From Haematococcus lacustris (Eukaryota > Chlorophyta > Chlorophyceae > Chlamydomonadales > Haematococcaceae): a DNA stretch of 64,000 nt. Below the pieces are notes generated by a model. The model was given only the letters and a program-made list of their open reading frames with translations, searched no databases and was not told the DNA's origin. The position numbers and the translations under genes are program-made. Positions 23,881 through 33,814 of the stretch are shown here, piece after piece. How positions within the stretch are numbered: the first letter of the stretch is position 1; the number at the start of each line of letters is the position of its first letter. Location of the stretch: the NCBI GenBank assembly GCA_030144725.1, contig JASKMD010000006.1, forward strand, positions 10,732,832-10,796,831. Reading direction: 5' to 3'.

Positions 23881-24019
23881 CATGACAAGAGGGGACAAAA
23901 AGGGCCAGAGCACCAGGTCGGCAAGCGACACAGGTGGGCAGCCATGACGGGCAAATGAAACAAGAGGGGACAGAAAAGGCCAGACCACCAGGTTGGCAAG
24001 CAACACAGGTGGGCAGCCA
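23881..24019. repeat. Two-copy tandem repeat (~65 bp) after the WD40 gene
   Basis: CAAGAGGGGACA...AAGGGCCAGA..CACCAGGT.GGCAAGC.ACACAGGTGGGCAGCCATG occurs twice back to back (about 23884-23949 and 23950-24019) with few differences. It is in the 3' flank of the EF-hand/WD40 gene. Confidence 0.75.
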
Positions 24020-24669
24020 TGCGCAACCGCTTGGGTGAAAGATAGGAAAAGGTGAAGGTGGGGGGACCAGGATAGAGAGGCGGGGAGTCCTGGTTCAACG
24101 ACATGGCAGTGGCCTGCTCTACGTTGCTGAACAGTTGGCAGCCGAAGAGTCGGCATTAAGGAGGTCTGCCATGGAACGCGAGGCGCACCATTCAAAGCAG
24201 ACGCAGGAGTCCTCTGTGCCGGCGGCTGGGACCACATCCGGCGGCTGGGACCACGCCCCAGGAACGAGTGCCACCGGTGTGGGGTTGGCAGCCATCAAGG
24301 GTGCGACCGAGGATGCTACAACTTGTTTGTAGTAGCTGAGTGAGATTATCCACAGTTCAACATGTTGTTCCTTGTTGGACAAGTTTTGTTGGCCTGCCAT
24401 GGAACGCGATGTGGTTAAACTTGTAGCCTAAGGGTGGCATAGTCACAATGTTGGATTTGACCAGCTGCTGTCCAGCTCACGATTACCTTGCTGACGCTGA
24501 CCTGACCTACACCATGCGATGCTACGCGAAAGGGGTGCAAGAGGGAGCGAACAAATGATTTTGACCTCCTTGTGGTGATTATGGCTAACACCGCTGTAGC
24601 CATCAGCCCTCGGCCGCTTGGCCACCCTCACCCTCTTGGGGCGTGTGACCTCCCTGCGATCACCTGTGA
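24020..24669. other. Spacer before the assembly gap; diverged copy C of the dispersed repeat at its right end
   Basis: 24590-24645 (ATCAGCCCTCGGCCGCTTGG then CCACCCTCACCCTCTTGGGG) resembles the conserved part of repeat copies at 10550 and 48673, but is more diverged. A 62-codon minus-strand frame (24603-24415) has no recognisable features. No gene is called. Confidence 0.5.
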
Positions 24670-25169
24670 NNNNNNNNNNNNNNNNNNNNNNNNNNNNNNN
24701 NNNNNNNNNNNNNNNNNNNNNNNNNNNNNNNNNNNNNNNNNNNNNNNNNNNNNNNNNNNNNNNNNNNNNNNNNNNNNNNNNNNNNNNNNNNNNNNNNNNN
24801 NNNNNNNNNNNNNNNNNNNNNNNNNNNNNNNNNNNNNNNNNNNNNNNNNNNNNNNNNNNNNNNNNNNNNNNNNNNNNNNNNNNNNNNNNNNNNNNNNNNN
24901 NNNNNNNNNNNNNNNNNNNNNNNNNNNNNNNNNNNNNNNNNNNNNNNNNNNNNNNNNNNNNNNNNNNNNNNNNNNNNNNNNNNNNNNNNNNNNNNNNNNN
25001 NNNNNNNNNNNNNNNNNNNNNNNNNNNNNNNNNNNNNNNNNNNNNNNNNNNNNNNNNNNNNNNNNNNNNNNNNNNNNNNNNNNNNNNNNNNNNNNNNNNN
25101 NNNNNNNNNNNNNNNNNNNNNNNNNNNNNNNNNNNNNNNNNNNNNNNNNNNNNNNNNNNNNNNNNNNNN
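24670..25169. other. Assembly gap (500 N)
   Basis: Exactly 500 undetermined bases. Order and orientation of the two sides rest on scaffolding, not on sequence. Confidence 1.
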
Positions 25170-25857
25170 TTACAACGGGCGTGTCAGCGTCAGGCCGCAC
25201 ACTCCCTTACTCACTCACACTCGGCGCATGATGACACGCCTAATTGACATCATGAATTGAGCATCAACTACAGGGGCTGGCTGTGTGGCGTGGTGGAAAC
25301 GGTTGTGCAACGGTTGTGCATATTGAGTTGGTGTCTTTGGGTTAATTGTGTGTTGCATGTTACACCAGCCGTTGCGGGCTCTGTCACTGTAATCCCGATA
25401 CAGACTGGCCCAATCGACTAGCAATCCTATACTTATTCCTTCATTCTATCGCTCCGAAGGTGAGCATACCCAACCCTGACAGGATTCGATCTTGGGACCT
25501 CTCGCATAAGTGCGACTTCCAGGTATTAGTTCCGTTTTCATGCGATATAATAGTTAATAGCCTGCTGTTTAAGAGACTTAGTTCCCTTGCCGGAAGCCTA
25601 TTAAGTTCTAAAAAACGTCGGGACGCGGACCTTTTTAGAAAAGTGCAAGCAAAAAGTGAAGTAAAAAATACCAACTCGATATCGCTCAATGTCCACAATG
25701 CACTTCCACATCTCGACAATCCTTCTTGAGCGTCCTTCTTCGTCAATCTTTCTTGGGCAGCATGCTTCGCTTCATGACTTGGTCTTCCATCATCAAGCTA
25801 GTGACCTGCATCTAATTGCTACGATATAACCAACGAGAGAAGACTACATAGCCTCCC
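25170..25857. other. Low-complexity-free spacer, no gene recognised
   Basis: More AT-rich than the surroundings (for example CATGCGATATAATAGTTAATAG). A plus frame (25346-25729) and a minus frame (25746-25441) overlap in antiphase and show no domain. Right of the gap, left of a minisatellite. Confidence 0.4.
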
Positions 25858-26225
25858 CGTATTCCACCCCATGGTTAGGGTGTGGGGCAGCAGCAGACAA
25901 GTGATGGGGCAACAATAGGGTGTGGGGCAACATCGGGCAGGATATGGGCAACAACGAGCAGCGGATGGGGGCGTGGGACAACCAAGGGCTGGTGGTGGGG
26001 CAACAGGAGGCAGGGTGTGGGGTAGCAACAGACTTGGTGTGGGGCAACAGCAAGAAACGAGTGGGGAAACAACAGGCAGGGGGTGGGGCAGCAGCGGGCA
26101 GGTGGTGAGGCAACATACAGCAACGGATGGGGCAACAGCAAGCGGATGGTGGGGCACAGTAGGCAAGTGGTGGGGCAGCAGAGGGTAGGGGGTGGAGCAG
26201 CAGCTGAAAGGGTGTAGTAGTGTAG
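25858..26225. repeat. Degenerate GGGGCAACAGCAGGC minisatellite
   Basis: About 14 imperfect 24-30 bp units built on (G)TGTGGGGCAACA / GGTGGGGCAGCAG. The apparent long minus-strand reading frames here (Cys/Leu/Pro repeats) come from this periodicity. Confidence 0.85.
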
Positions 26226-26854
26226 GTACCTGCAAGGAATACATGAGGAGCATGTAACAACATTAGGACCCTCCTTCATCACGACTGCTTACCACCATGA
26301 CTAGCGTCCACAAGCACCGCGCCCAGACATTTCGACGACACCTGAGAAACACGATGTTATAGGGAGTGGTACTAGCGCACGCATCGCAATGCGTACCAAA
26401 GAGCAAAGCAAAACACAGCGGCTGCAGTTTTTTAAAGCTCGAGGTACTGCCCAGAACTACTGGTGCCCTACTGCATAGACGCGGCTATAGCAATGCATCC
26501 ACGTGAGGTGAGATTAGGCTTATCAGAGCATTGGGCGTCGAGCAAAGAATCACGGCCGTACGTAAGCCGTACCTGAGATAGGGGTAGTGCGACGAGAGAT
26601 GACATCAATGCCCAAGGCTTCACCTCCTAGCGTGTAAAGCTCTGTGCGTGCAAGGCTCACTCCTCGTCCGCGGCTTCTTCCTCGTAGGCCTCAGCTGGAA
26701 ACAGCGCTAGTAATGACAGCTGCGGCAAGGCGATATAGAGCCAGAACACCTTACCACGATTCATTTCCTACTTCTCACACTGGCTGAGTGACGTTTGCCC
26801 AGCGCGGCTCCGCCGCGCATCGTGCTACAAGAACGCACAAAAACGGAACTAAAT
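26226..26854. other. Spacer; possible short acidic terminal exon on the minus strand
   Basis: On the minus strand a clean acceptor (GCGCTGTTTCCAG) is followed at about 26695-26656 by codons for EAYEEEAADEE and a stop, which could be the acidic C-terminal exon of an unidentified gene whose other exons would lie to the right in repeats. With nothing else in support I do not call a gene. Confidence 0.2.
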
Positions 26855-26907
26855 TAGATAGTGGAAGCGCCCGGGGCGTTTTAGGCGCCCTAAAAACACT
26901 CGGCCTC

Positions 26908-27257
26908 GGTTAGGGTTAGGGTTAGGGTTAGGGTTAGGGTTAGGGTTAGGGTTAGGGGGTTAGGGTTAGGGGTTAGGGTTAGGGTTAGGGTTGGGTTGTG
27001 GGGTTAGGGATTGGGTTAGGGTTAGGGGTGAGGGTTAGGGTTAGGGGTGAGGGTTAGGGTTAGGTTTGGGTTAGGGGGGTAGGGATTAGGGTTAGGGATA
27101 AGGGTTAGGGTTAGGGTTAGCTTAGGGTTAGGGTTAGGGTTAGGGGTTAGAGTTAGGGTTAGGGTTAGGGTTAGGGTTAGGGTTAGGGTTAGGGTTAGGG
27201 TTGGTTTAGAGGGTTAGGGTTTAGGGTTAGGGGGGTTAGGAGGGTTAGGGTTAGGGT
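26908..27257 (+). repeat. Interstitial telomere-like (TTAGGG)n tract
   Basis: About 350 bp of TTAGGG units, perfect in runs of five to nine and degenerate between them (GGGGTTAGGG, TTGGGTTAGGG, GGTGAGGGTTAGGG). TTAGGG is the telomere repeat of several chlamydomonadalean lineages, whereas Chlamydomonas reinhardtii uses TTTTAGGG. It is flanked by unique DNA on the left and satellites on the right, so this is not a chromosome end in the assembly as given. Confidence 0.95.
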
Positions 27258-27453
27258 CCTTAGGATATGCTGCCCGTCCTTAGGATATGCTGCCCGTCCT
27301 TAGGATATGCTGCCCGTCCTTAGGATATTTTCCCCGTCCTTAGGATATGCTGCCTGTCCTTAGGATATGCTGCCCGTCCTTAGGGTATGCTGCCCGTCCT
27401 TAGGATATGCTGCCCGTCCTTAGGATATGCTGCCCGTCCTTAGGGTATGCTGC
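27258..27453. repeat. 20-bp tandem repeat (TCCTTAGGATATGCTGCCCG), ~10 copies
   Basis: Directly abuts the TTAGGG tract. Units are near-identical with single changes (GGGTATG, ATTTTCC, TGCCTG). CCTTAGG in each unit is itself palindromic. Confidence 0.95.
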
Positions 27454-27504
27454 CCCCCACCCCCCCCCCCTTCCCACCCTCACTCACCCTCCTACCTACA
27501 CCTC

Positions 27505-29113
27505 AGCCTCGACGGTCATAACGTCGGCACGTCAGGCACGTCAGGCCACCCCCCCCTTCCTCCCTTCTCCTCAGCCTCGAACGTCACAACGTCGGCACGT
27601 CAGGCACGTCAGGCCACCCCCCCTTCCGCCCTTCTCCCTTGCCTCGAACGTCACAACGTCGGCACGTCAGGCACGTCAGGCCACCCCCCCTTCCGCCCTT
27701 CTTCCTTGCCTCGAACGTCACAACGTCGGCACGTCAGGCACGTCAGGCCACCCCCCCTTCCTCCCTTCTCCCTTGCCTCGAACGTCACAACGTCGGCACG
27801 TCAGGCACATAAGGCCACCCCCCCCTTCCTCCCTTCTCCCTTGCCTCGAACGTCACAACGTCGGCACGTCAGGCACATAAGGCCACCCCCCCCTTCCTCC
27901 CTTCTACCTTGCCTCGAACGTCACAACGTCAGCACGTCAGGCACGTCAGGCCACCCCCCCTTCCGCCCTTCTTCCTTGCCTCGAACGTCACAACGTCGGC
28001 ACGTCAGGCACGTCAGGCCACCCCCCCTTCCTCCCTTCTCCCTTGCCTCGAACGTCACAACGTCGGCACGTCAGGCACATAAGGCCACCCCCCCCTTCCT
28101 CCCTTCTCCCTTGCCTCAAACGTCACAACGTCGGCACGTCAGGCACGTCAGGCCACCCCCCCCTTCCGCCCTTCTACCTTGCCTCGAACGTCACAACGTC
28201 GGCACGTCAGGCACGTCAGGCCACCCCCCCCTTCCGCCCTTCTCCTCAGCCTCGAACGTCACAACGTCAGCACGTCAGGCACGTCAGGCCACCCCCCCTT
28301 CCGCCCTTCTTCCTTGCCTCGAACGTCACAACGTCGGCACGTCAGGCACGTCAGGCCACCCCCCCTTCCTCCCTTCTCCCTTGCCTCGAACGTCACAACG
28401 TCGGCACGTCAGGCACATAAGGCCACCCCCCCCTTCCTCCCTTCTCCCTTGCCTCGAACGTCACAACGTCGGCACGTCAGGCACGTCAGGCCACCCCCCC
28501 TTCCATCCTTCTCCTCAGCCTCGAACGTCACAACGTCAGCACGTCAGGCACGTCAGGCCCACCCCACTTCCTCCCTTCTACCTTGCCTCGAACGTCACAA
28601 CGTCAGCACGTCAGGCACGTCCGGCCACCCCCCCCCTTCCGCCCTTCTACCTTGCCTCGAACGTCACAACGTCGGCACGTCAGGCACGTCAGGCCACCCC
28701 CCCCTTCCGCCCTTCTACCTTGCCTCGAACGTCACAACGTCGGCACGTCAGGCACGTCAGGCCACCCCCCCTTCCTCCCTTCTACCTTGCCTCGAACGTC
28801 ACAACGTCAGCACGTCAGGCACGTCAGGCCACCCCCCCTTCCTCCCTTCTCCCTTGCCTCGAACGTCACAACGTCGGCACGTCAGGCACGTCAGGCCACC
28901 CCCCCTTCCTCCCTTCTACCTTGCCTCGAACGTCACAACGTCGGCACGTCAGGCACATAAGGCCACCCCCCCCTTCCTCCCTTCTACCTTGCCTCGAACG
29001 TCACAACGTCAGCACGTCAGGCACGTCAGGCCACCCCCCCCCTTCCTCCCTTCTCCCTTGCCTCGAACGTCACAACGTCAGCACGTCAGGCACGTCAGGC
29101 CACCCCCCTTCTC
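27505..29113. repeat. ~67-bp satellite, about two dozen copies with higher-order pattern
   Basis: Unit core: CCTCGAACGTCACAACGTC, GGCACGTCAGGCACGTCAGG, then CCACCCCCCC and a C/T-rich linker. Variants alternate (GGCACATAAGG versus GGCACGTCAGG; CTTGCCTC versus CAGCCTC; GTCAGC versus GTCGGC). The same order of variants recurs near 27690, 27960 and 28300, so groups of units were copied together. The long open frames across it (up to ~565 codons) follow from the near-constant unit length lacking stops. Confidence 0.95.
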
Positions 29114-29253
29114 TTATAGTATAAGCGTCAAACGTCAACCGTTGCGCATGACGTATGGCTTCGGCTGCTGGCTTCGGTCTCGAGCTGTTACGCTCCAGCG
29201 CCTCGGCCTCGCGTTTTTTGGGCGCCTAAAACTACCGGCGCTTCCACTATCTA

Positions 29254-29866
29254 CTACTTAATACCTTTAGTACCGGTATTAATACCCGTAGTACCCAAAA
29301 CATCAGGCAGGTATTAATACCCGGCACGCCCTACTCAACAGGCTCAAATAGCAAGCACAGACAAAAAGTGCCCAGACACTTTTCAGCCTTTGCTAACAAC
29401 TTTCCAGAGGGCGCATTAATGAGCCCACCATTGGACAGCAACGAAGACTACACCGCTGCACACCAGCGCAGCATGGGCACGGCGAAAGCAAGCGCCCTGA
29501 TAGCAAGCAGGGGCACTCGGAGGCCTTGCCGCCGGGACCGGTCGTCAATCACCGCGAAGTCGAGGTGGTGTTGGTGGACGAGTCCGGACCAGCGCAGTCA
29601 GCACCAACAACGAGAGGAGCCGCCCTGGTGGCTGCGGCCGGTGCGCGATGGCGCGACACGGAAGCAAGGTTGCACCTCCTTCACCCAACATACCTTTCAG
29701 GTGAGCCGTTGGTGAGGCTCTGGTGGGTCTGTCAGGTAAGCAGTTGCATGCGTTGCACATCCAGCAGTGCCTGGCTAGCTGAACTCACCACGTGCGTCGT
29801 CCCCCTAGTGTGGATGCTTGCGGCTGCCGACTCAGCAAACCAGCAGTGGGGCAGGGTAGTGCTGGT
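29254..29866. other. Spacer with possible transposase 5' sequence
   Basis: 29277-29330 repeats TATTAATACCCG/GTAGTACC motifs. 29526-29735 has an open frame ending at a GT donor (CAGGTAAGC), which may be an upstream exon of the hAT remnant, but no domain is recognisable. Confidence 0.35.
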
Positions 29867-30771
29867 AGATGAGCTACACACCAGGAGGCTTGAAGAATCA
29901 CTTACTTAAATGCCCTCAATTCCTCGACAGTCCTTCAGCCCAGGAAGCCGCAGGGAGGTGCAAGGAGGTCATAGCAGTCACTGCCCAACGACAACAGGGA
30001 GGGCAAGCTGTGACACAGCAGGCAGTCGAGCTTACTGAGCAGGAACAGTTTGGGCTCACCCTCACCCTCACCCTGATGTGTGCATGATGTGTGCAGGTCA
30101 TGCCGACCAGCATTCCAAGATGATGCATTTGATTTAGAGCAGGTGTGGGATCAACGCATGCTCTATAGCCACCATCCTGCACTGTGCTTGGCCGCTGTCA
30201 TCGACCCCAACTTTTGAAACAAGCACGGAGCTCTGCTGCCAGAACAGATGAGGAGTGTTGAGGACCTGGCCGCTCGCCTAGCAAGCCCAGATGGTCAAAG
30301 AGACGACTCAGCAGCTGCTCAGGTGAGACCCCCTCCCCTCCATCACAGCATTAGATATCACACTACCCTACTCGACACACCATTCTCATGATCACACACT
30401 GCACATCCATTGCACACCGCATCACCCACTTGCCGGTGTTGATTGGTTGCTAGGCGCCAGACGAGTTTCACACCTGGTGCAATGATGGCTACATGGTGAA
30501 GATGAATCTGAGCCCAAGCATCTTTCACCCACGCCTGCTGCGTGACCCAGTCACTTGGTGGGAGTGGTATGGCAAGAAAACCCCTGTGCTACAACAGGTG
30601 GCACAACGGGTGCTTAGCATTCCTACCACTTCGGCTGGTGTTAAGCGCCTCTTCTCAGTTTTCAAGTTCATCTGGAGCGATTACCGTAGACGTCTGCTCA
30701 TGGGCCGCATGTGGGCAATGGCCTATGTGTACTCCGGCCTTGAAGCACCAGGAGCAGCCCACGGCAGCTGA
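29867..30771 (+). pseudogene. hAT-family transposase remnant
   Basis: hAT transposases cut and paste DNA; they carry an N-terminal BED zinc finger, an RNase H-like core and a C-terminal dimerisation domain. Here PGGLKNHLLKCPQF near 29885 looks like the end of a BED finger, and the final exon (about 30454-30771) gives DPVTWWEWYGKKTPVLQQVA then QRVLSIPTTSAGVKRLFSVF, the typical hAT dimerisation block. Between them, frames around 30110-30322 include AVIDPNF followed directly by an in-frame TGA (30216-30218) and then a matching continuation, so this copy is broken. Most of the catalytic core is missing or unrecognisable. Terminal repeats were not found. Confidence 0.75.
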
Positions 30772-31629
30772 TGCTCCTGATGTGGGGTGCTGGGAGGAGT
30801 GGATGGCCAGCCAGCCTGTGGAGGGTGCACCCCTTTTGTAGGGGAGGCATGGACACAGCGGCATTGCATGCGCAACGCTGAAACTGCAAAATCATGGCAT
30901 CATGCACGAACAGCAACGGAGGAGGAGTATTAGGCAGTAGTGAGTAACTCACCAAATCAATATGCATGGATTGGAGGTGCACTCGCACACGTATGCATGG
31001 GTATCCTTAATGACCTTTGGTTTGGTGGATGTGATGCACCAAATCGTTACTGAGTGTTGCATTGGGTTGACAGATGTTGAAGAGGGTTGTGTGCAAAGTT
31101 TCAGGTCAAGACCACCAAGCCTGCAGGCTGGAAGGCTTCCGCATGGCGGGTGTACCACGAAGCCAGCAGCACGACTAGCCAATCCAGGGCCTAATGTGGT
31201 GCCCGGTATTGGCTCCACACGTACCTCCACCAATTCCCACAGCCCCATGCAGCTAGTTAGCAGCCTCTGAGCAAGGGCCAGTGCTCCCCTGCCAGTCAAG
31301 CGCAGCAAGGGCACCAAAGCTGAACATGATGCAAAACTCACTCAATTCACTTAGGGCATATGCAAGGACAAAGGCAAGGCTGCCAAGCCCAACAGATGAT
31401 TCACACCGTTCACTACATGGTTGTTTACGTATCCCCGCTGCTAGGGCATCTGAAACATGAAACAAACATAACATGAAACGACGGCACGAAATATCAACTG
31501 CATGGGTAGACATGTAGCTGCCGCACGCTCGTCGATGCAACCCAGGCATGTTGAAGGCTATAGCATCTTAGAATGACCAAACCTGCCGGTAGTGGGCTTT
31601 TGCTGTACAAACATGCCGAGAGATAAGAA
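30772..31629. other. Spacer between hAT remnant and ARM-TIR gene
   Basis: No gene recognised on either strand. It contains the promoter and 5' UTR of the downstream gene by position; no motif stands out. Confidence 0.5.
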
Positions 31630-33776
31630 ATGAATATCGAGGCCTTGGACGGCGTGGCCAGTGCCCGCCTCATTGCGGCGCTGTCCAAGCTCGACAGCGA
31701 TAATGGTCTGGAAAATAAAAAGGGCCTTGACGAATTGACTGCACTCACCAAGCGCAGCGATGACTGCACGGAGGTGCTTGACCTTATGCTGCAAATGGGC
31801 CTCGTTCAGGTACGCTAAAGGGGGTCACTGGGCCCATTCTCTTCTCCGCCAACTCAATTCCTCAGCTCACTTGAGCAATAGCTGCCTCCCCCACTTTGAT
31901 GCATTGCAGAAACTGCTGTCGTTCCTGTCAGGCAAGTCTGTGCCAGACTCACAGCTTGTTCCCGTCAAAGGACTTGCTGCTGAGGCGCTGCTCCTGCCGC
32001 TGGGCCAGGCACTACAAGTAGCTGCTCTAGCTGCATTGGGTAGGTGGAGCTCAGCGGATGAGACGCCTCTATCAACCCTCCTACTACACAGCCTGCAGCA
32101 GCAGCATGCCTCAGCGCTTTTGCAGTACTCACAGGGCGCCATGCTGCACCTGGCACCACAGGCGAGCTCATCTGGCAGCGTGACACAGCCTCCGACTTCA
32201 GGCCTGTGCTGCAAGCCCAGGGTGGCCTGGCTGTGCTGGGCACGCTGGTGAGCAGCACCTCCTCCGAGCCCATCCGGCTCAAGGCACTGGTGCTGACCCG
32301 ACGGCTGATGTACGAAGTGGGCTCCACCAGCAGCATGGACAAGGGAGCAGTGCAGGCAAGCAGGAGTCCAAGCTGCAGCTATCACACTGTCGTCAATCGG
32401 GTCTAAGGCACGGGGCACCAGGCCGGCTATGGCGCCTAGCAGCTGCGAGCCCCGGGCCTGCTGCTGGAGGTTCGGCAGGAGGGCAGGGCGGTCAGGCAAT
32501 GCAAATGAGAGCAGACTTGGACCAACGTTAACAGCCCGAGTACACCACCACGCACGACAGCTTAGCCTCCAGTCACATCACGACTGTGGGTACATGGCAT
32601 CCCTCAGCTGTCAATCAATCCAGCGTGCTACTACACCCTTAACAGCCCATTCAACTCAGCCTGTATGGAGGACATGGTTGCCTGTCTGTACAACTGTATG
32701 CTGTCACTGGCTGGGGTCAGAGTACTAGTCACCATCCCAAAGCCAGCTTGCAGGCCCAGTCAGGTGTAGCCCCTACCTTTGCTCTGGCTGGCCTGTGCTG
32801 CACACATGCCCCCCTGCCTGCCTGCCCACCCTGCCTGCCTGCCCACCCTGCCTGCCTGCCCACCCTGCCAGCCTGCCCGGACATCCCACAGGAGGCCCGG
32901 GACTCACAGCTGCTAGGCGCCATAGCCGGCCTGGTGCCCCGCGCCTTGGATCCGGATGATGCCAGTGTGACCAGCAGCAGCCTGGAAGGTGTGACCTACC
33001 TGCTTCAGCGCATGCAGGTGCGGGCAGGGAGTGCCTCCTGCCTGGTGCAGTGGCATGGAGGTGGAGGCAGGGCAGGGCGGCCCTGCCGTGATGGTTGAGC
33101 AGACAGCAGCAGCAGTGTAGCAGCGCCAGCCTGACTTCCATGACGCCTGGCAGTGTAGGCAAATGATGGTGGATGATGGCAGGGGGTCACAGTCTGACCC
33201 CCTGTGTGCAGCAGCAGTAGCAGCAGCAGAATCCTCCACATACTACGTCCAGTCAGTCTGATCCCTGCATAACCGATGCTGGCGTACCTCAGCCCCTAAT
33301 GTGAGGCAGCTGGTGGTGCGCCTCCTGCCAGCAGCAGCGATCCCAACAGCATGCCAGGAAGCTGTGTCAGCCACTGCAGATCAGCTGCTGCCATGGCCAG
33401 CTCAGCAGCGACTCTGAAGTACAAGCAGGGGCCACCCACTGCTGGCACTGCCGCTGCTGCTGCCACTACCAAGTAGCAGCAGGACATCGGCAGACCGAGA
33501 GGCTGACAAGCAAAGGGCGGGTCTGCAGCCGGGCACCTCATCAAGGCACCGTAGCTGGCACAGTAGGCAGTATAGTAACAGTGGTGTGTGACATCGCTTC
33601 TCTGCCAGTGCTGCTGCTGGCGTCGAGGCTGTCACAATCACCACTCCTGCTGCTGCCGGCACCACCACTGCTGCTGCCACCACCACTGCTGCTGCCACCA
33701 CAATTGGCCTAGTAGACAGTAGAGTGACCTTGGTGCGTTTTCTCAAGTCTGCCAGCGGCGCTGCTGTTGCTGCTGT

Positions 33777-33814
<38 letters not shown>

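Larger units (their letters stand above)
26855..29253. mobile_element. Inverted-repeat-bounded ~2.4-kb segment containing telomere-like and satellite arrays
   Basis: TAGATAGTGGAAGCGCC followed by a GTTTTAGGCGCC palindrome at 26855-26895 recurs in reverse complement at 29216-29253 (ends CACTATCTA). Similarity stops outside TA/TA at both ends, as expected of a terminal-inverted-repeat element with a TA target site, though chance or a folded subtelomere cannot be ruled out. Inside are, in order, a TTAGGG tract, a 20-bp tandem repeat and a ~67-bp satellite. No transposase is encoded between the repeats. Confidence 0.5.

Noticed and set aside
24572..25247. Reading frames of ~190-219 codons spanning the N gap
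   Set aside because: Made of undetermined bases.
25819..26282. Three overlapping Cys/Pro/Leu-rich minus-strand frames
   Set aside because: All three frames are open over a GGGGCAACAG minisatellite; none is a credible protein.
26908..27257. True telomere (chromosome end)
   Set aside because: DNA continues for tens of kilobases on both sides in this assembly; kept instead as an interstitial tract with a misjoin caveat.
27505..29113. CRISPR-like array (regular repeats with variable linkers)
   Set aside because: Linkers are variants of one C/T-rich sequence, not unique spacers, there are no cas genes, and the host is a eukaryote.
27427..29261. 565- and 360-codon frames across the 67-bp satellite
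   Set aside because: Stop-free only because of repeat periodicity; overlapping frames read equally well; composition is pure satellite.
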